Assembly: GCA_013138655.1 (NCBI GenBank)
Contig: WTCI01000260.1
Location: forward strand, 1-5,094
Reading direction: 5' to 3'
Length of the DNA: 5,094 nt
Source: Desulfuromonadaceae bacterium
Lineage (GTDB): Bacteria; Desulfobacterota; Desulfuromonadia; Desulfuromonadales; Geopsychrobacteraceae
Shown: piece after piece, positions 1 to 5,094 of the stretch
How positions within the stretch are numbered: position 1 is the first letter of the stretch
How the letters are laid out: every line of letters starts with the position of its first letter
Program-made: the position numbers and the translations under genes
Notes under the pieces: generated by a model
Seen by the model: only the letters and a program-made list of their open reading frames with translations
What the model was told of the DNA's origin: nothing
Database searches by the model: none

Positions 1-135
1 GCGCATCCCCTTCGAGGGGCTGGTGCCGATTCCGACCACATCCAATCCCTCATCAGTCATGTTGCCGACGATACAGCAGATTTTGGTGGTTCCGATATCG
101 AGTCCAACGATCAGATTATCCCTTTTACTACTCAT
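1..135 (-). CDS. ftsA: FtsA, actin-like cell division protein (N-terminal 45 codons only)
   Basis: FtsA is an actin-family ATPase that sits on the inner face of the cytoplasmic membrane, tethers FtsZ polymers there and recruits later divisome proteins. Only the start lies in the window. An ATG at 135-133 opens a frame that runs off the left edge without a stop. The 45 residues begin MSSKRDNLIVGLDIGTTK. The segment IVGLDIGTTKICCIVG (about residues 9-24) is the phosphate-1 loop of the actin/Hsp70/FtsA fold. It is followed by the typical second strand, DVVGIGTSPSKGMR, where SKGMR matches the usual FtsA S-x-G-(M/L/I)-(R/K) element. The start is supported by an AAGGGGG ribosome binding site just upstream and by the position 15 nt after ftsQ, the standard ftsQ-ftsA order. 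The C-terminal membrane helix and most of the ATPase domain are outside the window. MreB or DnaK is unlikely given the loop sequence and the neighbours. Confidence 0.95.
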   Translation of the reverse strand, partial: MSSKRDNLIVGLDIGTTKICCIVGNMTDEGLDVVGIGTSPSKGMR

Positions 136-139
136 GATA

Positions 140-146
140 CCCCCTT
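140..146 (-). promoter_or_regulatory. Ribosome binding site of ftsA
   Basis: On the minus strand this reads AAGGGGG, 4 nt before the ftsA ATG (7 nt if AAGG is taken as the core). It occupies most of the 15-nt gap between the ftsQ stop and ftsA and supports the 135 start. It is purine-rich but not a perfect AGGAGG. Confidence 0.7.
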
Positions 147-150
147 GGCA

Positions 151-999
151 TCAGCCTCTGGCCGCTTTCGCAGACCGTTCAATTCGAACAATGACTTTTT
201 CGTTAACATTCAGGTCGATATAATCCAGAATCGACAGACGTGGTTGCAGCTGTGCGTAGATACGTTCCAGACGATCCAGTTTTTCGGTAAAGTTATCCTG
301 CCCCAGTTTCACCTTGACCGCCCCATTCACGGTAAACAGAGCGAAGCTGCCGCCGGTTTCACGGTGGATTTCAGAAATCTGCGACAACTTGAATTTTTCC
401 CGCTGTCGCAGGTCGGCAAGCAGCTCAACAATCGCTTTCAGGTCGCCGGCATACTGCCGGTCACGCTGCTCAATTTTTTTATAATCGAAGCCGGTAATAA
501 TCGGATAATCGAGCTGGTCGGCGGCATCCAACACCTTGAACACCTCACCTTGGTCGTCCAGGTAGTAAAGATAGCCGAGATTGATAATTGCCACCGGCTT
601 CCGTTCTCTTATCTGAATCGCTACCTGCCGTGGAAAAATCCGCTGCACGCGGGCCTCACGCACCCAGGGATTCCCTTCAATCTTGCGGCCGATCAGCTCA
701 AGATCGAGGTTGAAGGTATTCATTCCCGTTTGGATATCTGAAAGCGCAATGATCTGCCGATGACTCAGCCCCTCTCCCCCCTGCACATTGACCTGATCAA
801 TGCGGAATAGATCAGAAGCTATCAGCAGTTGCCCGGCCACAAAACCACCGACAAGAATCAGCGCACCACTGAACAATGCGACGCTCACGCGCAGGCTCCG
901 GTGCAGAATCTTGCGCAAGTTCAGCGTTTTCTTCTGCTTCTTACGCCGATTTTGCCGTGCCTTGTTTGGAGCTTTTTTCTGTCGTTTCAGATCACGCAT
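151..999 (-). CDS. ftsQ: FtsQ, bitopic divisome assembly protein
   Basis: FtsQ (DivIB family) is a single-pass inner-membrane protein that bridges early cytoplasmic and late periplasmic division proteins, mainly by binding FtsB/FtsL. The 282-residue product has the full family layout. There is a strongly basic cytoplasmic tail (residues 1-37, 17 Lys/Arg), one hydrophobic segment (about 38-60, ALFSGALILVGGFVAGQLLI), and a POTRA domain starting at FRIDQVNVQG (about 65-74). The POTRA domain includes NPWVREARVQRIFPRQVAIQIRE (110-132), the most recognisable FtsQ stretch. The beta domain follows to about residue 272 and ends with YIDLNVNEKVIVRI, whose strands correspond to the FtsB-binding edge in characterised FtsQ. 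Length is normal (E. coli 276). The ATG at 999-997 lies 11 nt after the ddl stop. Its ribosome binding site is weak, so translation may be coupled to ddl. The family assignment is secure from topology, motifs and position between ddl and ftsA. Confidence 0.96.
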   Translation of the reverse strand: MRDLKRQKKAPNKARQNRRKKQKKTLNLRKILHRSLRVSVALFSGALILVGGFVAGQLLIASDLFRIDQVNVQGGEGLSHRQIIALSDIQTGMNTFNLDLELIGRKIEGNPWVREARVQRIFPRQVAIQIRERKPVAIINLGYLYYLDDQGEVFKVLDAADQLDYPIITGFDYKKIEQRDRQYAGDLKAIVELLADLRQREKFKLSQISEIHRETGGSFALFTVNGAVKVKLGQDNFTEKLDRLERIYAQLQPRLSILDYIDLNVNEKVIVRIERSAKAARG

Positions 1000-1007
1000 A
1001 CTCGTGT

Positions 1008-1010
1008 CTC
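1008..1010 (-). promoter_or_regulatory. Weak candidate ribosome binding site of ftsQ
   Basis: The minus strand reads TAA-GAG-ACACGAGT-ATG, so the only Shine-Dalgarno-like core is GAG (AAGAG if the ddl stop bases are included), 8 nt before the ftsQ ATG. No GGAG or AGGA is present, unlike murG and murC. Initiation may depend on ribosomes finishing ddl. Confidence 0.35.
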
Positions 1011-1952
1011 TTATTTATCCAGATCTGCATCAAGCAGAATTCGCTCGACCAGTTCGGGGAAATCTATTCCGTCCTCAGCAGCAGCCTTCGGCAGCAGGCT
1101 GGTTTCGGTCATCCCGGGAATCGTATTGACTTCGAGGCAGTAATATTCACGTTCACGGAACATAAAATCGACCCGCGCAGCGCCTCGGCAGCCAAGGGCC
1201 CGGCAGGCATCAACGGCAGCCTGTTGAATCCGCCGGGTACTCGCAGCATCGATCGGTGCGGGTAACAGGTACTCTGTTTCACCGGCGGTGTACTTGGCGT
1301 GATAGTCGTAAAAGCCCCCCTTGGGAACAATCTGGATAATCGGCAATGCCGCACCATTGAGGACGGAAACTGTCAATTCACTCCCAGCGATAAAATCTTC
1401 AACCAAGACCGTACCATCGAGAGCAGCTGCCGTGTCGATACCGTGACGCAAGGCTTCGCGACTGTGGGCGATACTGATGCCTATTGTCGATCCCTCCCGT
1501 GAGGGTTTCACCACCAGCGGCAGGTGCTTGCACCGTTCAAACAAACTTACGCTGGAATCACCGGGACGCATAAAATCGAATCCCGGGGTCGGCAATTCGT
1601 GATAGATCAGCAGCTGCTTGGTAATGACTTTATCGATCGCCATACTTGAGGCCAGCACACCACTGCCGGTATAGGGAATCTGCAGCATTTCCAGCAATCC
1701 CTGCACCCGGCCATCCTCGCCAAAACGTCCATGCAGAGCAACAAAAGCAACCTCGACTCCAGCCTCTTTCAGTTGCGCAGGCAGATCATGACCGACATCC
1801 ACAGCAACCGCCTGGTAGCCGCGTTGCTGTAAAGCCTGCAAGCAAGCGCGACCCGTTTTTAGAGAAATCTCACGCTCCGCTGACAGGCCGCCCAGCAAAA
1901 CACCGATCTTCTTTTGCAGCAGCTTTTCGCGAGTGAAACAGTTCACGCTCAA
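1011..1952 (-). CDS. ddl: D-alanine--D-alanine ligase
   Basis: This cytoplasmic ATP-grasp enzyme joins two D-Ala molecules, with ATP hydrolysis, into the dipeptide that MurF adds to UDP-MurNAc-tripeptide. Visible in the 313 residues are [14 protein letters not shown] (15-28, with E26 equivalent to E. coli DdlB E15), HGRFGEDG (74-81), [12 protein letters not shown] (147-158, ATP-binding Lys149 and Ser155), FYDYHAKY (214-221), the R-x-D pair R260/D262 and [14 protein letters not shown] (273-286, metal ligands E274 and N276). Tyr221 falls at the E. coli Y216 position. From family knowledge this indicates D-Ala-D-Ala rather than D-Ala-D-lactate (Phe) specificity. The start is not ATG: TTG at 1952 overlaps the murC stop by 4 nt, and GTG at 1946 (residue 3) is an alternative. 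Residues before about 13 are poorly conserved in the family, so either start gives a full enzyme. The gene directly follows murC, with no murB between them. Confidence 0.96.
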   Translation of the reverse strand: MSVNCFTREKLLQKKIGVLLGGLSAEREISLKTGRACLQALQQRGYQAVAVDVGHDLPAQLKEAGVEVAFVALHGRFGEDGRVQGLLEMLQIPYTGSGVLASSMAIDKVITKQLLIYHELPTPGFDFMRPGDSSVSLFERCKHLPLVVKPSREGSTIGISIAHSREALRHGIDTAAALDGTVLVEDFIAGSELTVSVLNGAALPIIQIVPKGGFYDYHAKYTAGETEYLLPAPIDAASTRRIQQAAVDACRALGCRGAARVDFMFREREYYCLEVNTIPGMTETSLLPKAAAEDGIDFPELVERILLDADLDK

Positions 1953-3328
1953 ACCTCTCTCCCACGCAATTTATCCGCCAACAACGAGCAAACCTGGTTG
2001 ACATTTCCGGCACCAAGGGTCACCACCATATCTCCCGGCTCAACAACTTGAGCAAGGTAATGAGCGGCATCTTCAAGACTCTCCAGATAGTGGGTTTCTT
2101 TATGGCCGTGTTCGATAATACCTTGAGCCAGCGCAGCACCGGTCGCACCGGCAATCGGCTCCTCACCGGCGGCATACACGTCGGTCACCACCAGCAGATC
2201 GGCCTGATAAAATGCCGTCAGAAAGTCGTCAAACAGTGCCGCAGTCCGGCTGTAGCGGTGCGGCTGAAAAACGGCAACGACCCTTTTCTTCCAGCCGGTT
2301 TTGGCCGCCGCCAGAGTCGCCTTGATTTCGGTCGGGTGATGACCGTAGTCATCGATCAGCATGATGCCGTTGACTTCCTCGCGCAGCTGAAAACGACGCT
2401 GCAGGCCGCCGAAATTCCGGAAACCACCGATGACCTTCTGAAAGGGGATTTCCAACTCATGGGCAACCGCAATCACCGACAACGCGTTGAGCACGTTGTG
2501 CCGACCCGGCATCCGGAAGGAGATTCGTCCCAGTTCCTGCCCTTGGAAGTGGGCGGTAAAACTGGTCCGCCCCTGGCGATGGCGGACATCACTGGCATAA
2601 AAATCGGCCTGGCGACTGAAGCCGTAGGTCAGATAACGTTTCTTCACCTCGGGAAGGATATCCTGAATATTCGGGTCGTCGAGGCAGAGGACGGCACGCC
2701 CGTAAAATGGCACCTTGTTGATAAAGTCGATAAATATCTGCTTGATTTCATCAATTCCGGAATAAAAATCGAGGTGATCGGCATCGATGTTGGTGACGAC
2801 AGCGATGGTCGGCGACAAATGCATGAAAGAACCGTCCGATTCATCCGCCTCGGCCACCAGGAATTTTCCGCGCCCAAGCTTGGCGTTGGAACCAAAGGCG
2901 TCCAGCTTCCCACCGATGACCGCCGTCGGATCGATTCCGGCGTGATGCAACACTACCGACATCATGCTGGTGGTCGTCGTTTTACCGTGGGTTCCGGCTA
3001 TGGCGATGCCATACTTCATGCGCATCAGCTCGGCGAGCATCTCCGCACGCGGAATCACCGCCACATGCTGACGATGGGCTTCGACAACTTCCGGATTATC
3101 TGCCTTGATCGCCGTGGAGGTGACCACCACATCACACTCGATGATATTTTCCGCACGGTGCCCGACGACGATTTCACCACCCAATTCCACCAGCCGCTGT
3201 GTGGTCTCACTTTCCCGTAGGTCGGACCCGGAAACCCGGTAACCCTGGTTGAGCAACAATTCAGCGATGCCACTCATACCGATGCCGCCGATGCCGACAA
3301 AATGGATTTTTTTGATCCGTCCGTACAT
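1949..3328 (-). CDS. murC: UDP-N-acetylmuramate--L-alanine ligase
   Basis: MurC is the first Mur ligase. In the cytoplasm it attaches L-Ala to UDP-MurNAc using ATP and commits the precursor to the stem peptide. The 459 residues show the three-domain Mur ligase layout. An N-terminal Rossmann-like UDP-binding domain has [17 protein letters not shown] (9-25). The central ATPase has the P-loop [10 protein letters not shown] (111-120, Lys116), EADESDGS (160-167) and TNIDADHLD (179-187). GRHNVLNA (275-282) leads into the C-terminal domain, which has [11 protein letters not shown] (325-335), FQPHRYSRT (354-362), [10 protein letters not shown] (383-392) and LGAGN (438-442). The GIGG and DYGHHPTE signatures separate MurC from MurD, MurE and MurF; Mpl is longer and lacks this context. 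The ATG at 3328 immediately follows the murG TAG. GGAGG at 3337-3341, inside the end of murG, lies 8 nt upstream and fixes the start. The stop TGA overlaps the proposed ddl TTG. Length is typical of non-enterobacterial MurC (E. coli 491). Confidence 0.98.
   Translation of the reverse strand: MYGRIKKIHFVGIGGIGMSGIAELLLNQGYRVSGSDLRESETTQRLVELGGEIVVGHRAENIIECDVVVTSTAIKADNPEVVEAHRQHVAVIPRAEMLAELMRMKYGIAIAGTHGKTTTTSMMSVVLHHAGIDPTAVIGGKLDAFGSNAKLGRGKFLVAEADESDGSFMHLSPTIAVVTNIDADHLDFYSGIDEIKQIFIDFINKVPFYGRAVLCLDDPNIQDILPEVKKRYLTYGFSRQADFYASDVRHRQGRTSFTAHFQGQELGRISFRMPGRHNVLNALSVIAVAHELEIPFQKVIGGFRNFGGLQRRFQLREEVNGIMLIDDYGHHPTEIKATLAAAKTGWKKRVVAVFQPHRYSRTAALFDDFLTAFYQADLLVVTDVYAAGEEPIAGATGAALAQGIIEHGHKETHYLESLEDAAHYLAQVVEPGDMVVTLGAGNVNQVCSLLADKLRGREV
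1954..1962 (-). promoter_or_regulatory. Purine-rich ribosome binding site of ddl, compatible with two starts
   Basis: The minus strand reads GGAGAGAGG, inside the last codons of murC. GGAG (1962-1959) lies 6 nt before TTG at 1952, and GAGG (1957-1954) lies 7 nt before GTG at 1946. Both are acceptable spacings, so this site confirms initiation here but does not decide which codon is used. Confidence 0.65.
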
Positions 3329-4420
3329 CTATCCCGCCTCCGGCAGTGGAATGCCGAGCAAGCGACGACATTCATTTAAAATCTTTTCTGCGGCACCCGG
3401 CTGTCCCAAAGTTCGCCCTAGATCGGCCATTCTCTGTAAAGATTTTTGATCAGCAAACAGCTCGCCAACCAAAGCTGCCAACGTTTCAGCCGTCAACTCC
3501 TGCTGCGGCAGCAATTTTGCGGCTCCCACATCAGCCAAGGCCCTGGCATTGGCTGTCTGGTGATCCGCTGCGGCGAAGGGAAAGGGGATCAGGATCGCCG
3601 GTCGACCACAGGTCGTCAGTTCCGCCAGGGTCGTTGCTCCGGCACGACAGATAATCAACCGAGCGTCCGCGTAAGCTTTTGCCATATCATCAATGAACGG
3701 TACGACCTGCTGTGGATCCATCCCCGCTGCAGAATAAGCCTGCCGCACCGGCAGCAGATCGTCCTCGCCGGTCTGGTGCAGAATTTCCGGCAATTCCGGC
3801 CAGTCTTTCAAGAGTGGCAACATATCCATGACCGTTTGGTTAATCGCCCGTGCCCCGCGACTGCCACCAAAAATCAACAGCTTACCGTTTTTTGGAAGCG
3901 CAGCCGGTACAGCCGCAAACCCGGAACGTAAAGGGTTGCCGGTCACCAGGGTTTTCCGCGCATCAAAACCTCGGCCACTATTGGCGAACGAGAGGAAAAT
4001 TCGCTTTGCCCAACGACCGAGCAATCTGTTACTCAGTCCCGGAATGGCATTCTGTTCGTGAATCAGGTAAGGGATGCCCAGACGCTTTGCCGTCAACAGC
4101 ACCGGAACCGAAGAATAGCCACCGACCCCGAGCACCAGGTCGGGATGAAACCCCTGGATAATCCGCTTTGCCTGCTGCATACTTTTCAGTAATCCCGGTA
4201 TCATCTCCAACTTCCCTCGCCAGCCGCGCCCAACCACTCCGGCCATATCGACGGTCTGTAACGGCAGGCCCAACTTCGGCAGCAGCCTGGCTTCCAGGCC
4301 TTTTGCGGTGCCGACAAACTGTACTGCGGCCTCTTGATCCTGTGCCAACAGCAATTGCGCTAATGCGACCGCCGGGAACAGGTGTCCTCCGGTTCCGCCA
4401 CCGGCCAGCAGCAGCCTCAT
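3329..4420 (-). CDS. murG: MurG, lipid II-forming N-acetylglucosaminyltransferase
   Basis: MurG is a peripheral GT28/GT-B glycosyltransferase on the inner face of the cytoplasmic membrane. It moves GlcNAc from UDP-GlcNAc onto lipid I to make lipid II. The 363-residue protein (E. coli 355) starts with LLAGGGTGGHLFPAVALA (4-21), the N-domain glycine-rich loop with His13. GVGGYSSVPVLL (98-109) and IHEQNAIPGLSNRLL (120-134) are MurG-specific. VTGNPLR (159-165) leads to the C-domain loop IFGGSRGARAIN (183-194). Donor-site elements are HQTGEDD (215-221), FIDDMAKAYADARLIICRAG (242-261), TTLAEL (263-268, with E267 at the position of E. coli E269, which contacts the nucleotide ribose) and DHQTANA (286-292). 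The ATG at 4420 overlaps the ftsW TGA as ATGA. AGGAG at 4429-4433 lies 8 nt upstream, so translation is probably coupled to ftsW. The stop is TAG, directly abutting murC. Confidence 0.98.
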   Translation of the reverse strand: MRLLLAGGGTGGHLFPAVALAQLLLAQDQEAAVQFVGTAKGLEARLLPKLGLPLQTVDMAGVVGRGWRGKLEMIPGLLKSMQQAKRIIQGFHPDLVLGVGGYSSVPVLLTAKRLGIPYLIHEQNAIPGLSNRLLGRWAKRIFLSFANSGRGFDARKTLVTGNPLRSGFAAVPAALPKNGKLLIFGGSRGARAINQTVMDMLPLLKDWPELPEILHQTGEDDLLPVRQAYSAAGMDPQQVVPFIDDMAKAYADARLIICRAGATTLAELTTCGRPAILIPFPFAAADHQTANARALADVGAAKLLPQQELTAETLAALVGELFADQKSLQRMADLGRTLGQPGAAEKILNECRRLLGIPLPEAG

Positions 4421-5094
4421 CTCTTGCTCTCCTGCACAGTGGAAATATTCAGGAGAATGCCCACTGCTATCAAACAGACCACCAGACTGGTCCCACCGTA
4501 GGAGATAAAAGGCAGCGCCAGCCCTTTGGTCGGCAACAACCCCATGCAGACCGACAGGTTGACAAAGGCCTCAAGGCCAAGCAGCAGACTCAAGCCGAAT
4601 GCCAGATTACGGCCGAAGGGGTCCTGACACTGCAGGGCAATGCGAATCCCGCAGAGGACCAGCAACAAAAACATTGATGCCACCACCAGCACGCCGACCA
4701 ATCCCAACTCTTCGCCAATAACGGAAAAGATGAAATCGGTGTGCGCTTCCGGCAGATAGAACAACTTCTGCTCACCAACCCCCAATCCTTGCCCGAAAAT
4801 CCCGCCTTTGCCGAAGGCAACCAGACTCTGAATGATCTGGAAACCGGTATCGAAAGGGTCATCCCAGGGATCGAGAAAAGCCAGAATCCGCCGCCGCCGA
4901 TAGTCAGCACTCATCACCAGGAAGTAAAGAACCGGCAGAGACATCAGGATGGTCGGCAGAATGTACAGCCAACGCACTCCGGCAACAATCAGCATCGACA
5001 AAGCAACCCCGGCAATAATCATGGCACTGCCAAGATCCGGTTGCTTCAGCAGCAACAGCAGCACGACGGCCAACACGACCAGGTAAGGCAGGTA
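4417..5094 (-). CDS. ftsW: FtsW, septal peptidoglycan polymerase (N-terminus missing)
   Basis: FtsW is a SEDS-family membrane glycosyltransferase that polymerises lipid II at the division site with its partner class B PBP (FtsI). The frame enters from the right edge and gives 225 residues, the C-terminal part of the protein. By comparison with E. coli FtsW (414 aa) roughly the first 150-180 residues are missing. Counting from the window edge, QPDLG is at 18-22, followed by membrane segments at about 23-40 and 44-60. The large periplasmic loop has RRRRILAFLDPWDDPFDTGFQ (66-86, given by its ends and the DPW-DDPF core) and YLPEAHTDFIF (113-123). Asp120 matches the essential SEDS aspartate (E. 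coli FtsW D297). GEELG (127-131) and LPTKGLALPFISYGGTS (187-203) follow, with three last membrane segments. LPTKG, SYGG and the murG neighbour favour FtsW over RodA or SpoVE. The tail after the last helix is very short (about ISTVQESKR). The TGA stop overlaps the murG ATG. Confidence 0.97.
   Translation of the reverse strand, partial: YLPYLVVLAVVLLLLLKQPDLGSAMIIAGVALSMLIVAGVRWLYILPTILMSLPVLYFLVMSADYRRRRILAFLDPWDDPFDTGFQIIQSLVAFGKGGIFGQGLGVGEQKLFYLPEAHTDFIFSVIGEELGLVGVLVVASMFLLLVLCGIRIALQCQDPFGRNLAFGLSLLLGLEAFVNLSVCMGLLPTKGLALPFISYGGTSLVVCLIAVGILLNISTVQESKR

Noticed and set aside
7..19. Short inverted repeat (CCCCT-TCG-AGGGG) that could form a hairpin
   Set aside because: It falls inside the conserved ftsA coding sequence (Ser-Pro-Ser-Lys-Gly region), has only a 5-bp stem and no following T-run. 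It is not a terminator.
145..741. A 198-codon open frame on the plus strand, antisense to ftsQ
   Set aside because: It lies opposite ftsQ and looks like a shadow of its codon bias. No family is recognisable, and ftsQ itself is clearly real.
920..990. Lys/Arg-rich, repetitive-looking stretch in the ftsQ N-terminus that might be low-complexity DNA or a misread start
   Set aside because: A basic cytoplasmic tail before the single membrane helix is normal for FtsQ, and the frame continues cleanly into the helix and POTRA domain.
1949..1952. Possible MurC-Ddl fusion, as known in chlamydiae
   Set aside because: murC ends in a TGA and ddl is in a different frame, overlapping by 4 nt. Both proteins have complete termini, so they are separate polypeptides.
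2048..3220. A 390-codon open frame on the plus strand, antisense to murC
   Set aside because: It lies wholly opposite a murC with all motifs intact. Its translation has no recognisable domain and is rich in His/Arg/Asp, as expected from an antisense frame of a codon-biased gene. I see no dedicated ribosome binding site or promoter.

Overview
This window is a tightly packed stretch of a bacterial division and cell wall (dcw) cluster. All of it reads on the minus strand, and the sequence is given as the complement of the message. In transcription order, from the right end to the left, the genes are ftsW (5' end cut off by the window), murG, murC, ddl, ftsQ and the first 45 codons of ftsA. Nearly every base is coding. 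The only gaps are 11 nt (ddl-ftsQ) and 15 nt (ftsQ-ftsA). ftsW/murG and murC/ddl overlap by 4 nt, and murG/murC abut exactly. I see no promoter, terminator, RNA gene, repeat, mobile element or CRISPR array.

The genes cover the late cytoplasmic and membrane steps of septal peptidoglycan synthesis. MurC adds L-Ala to UDP-MurNAc. Ddl makes the D-Ala-D-Ala dipeptide that MurF (outside the window) attaches. MurG adds GlcNAc to lipid I to make lipid II. FtsW polymerises lipid II at the septum. FtsQ is the divisome scaffold, and FtsA tethers FtsZ to the membrane. All diagnostic motifs I could check are intact, and no gene looks broken.

The organism is a Gram-negative-type bacterium. Moderate GC content, gene order and protein style (459-residue MurC, 282-residue FtsQ with a very basic N-terminal tail) suggest a deltaproteobacterium, possibly of the Desulfuromonadales/Geobacter-Pelobacter group. 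This is inference from remembered family features and was not tested by search.

I find no undescribed system here. The points most worth a second look are the absence of murB between murC and ddl, an ambiguous non-ATG start for ddl (TTG overlapping the murC stop, or GTG two codons later), and a weak ribosome binding site for ftsQ in an otherwise well-primed operon.
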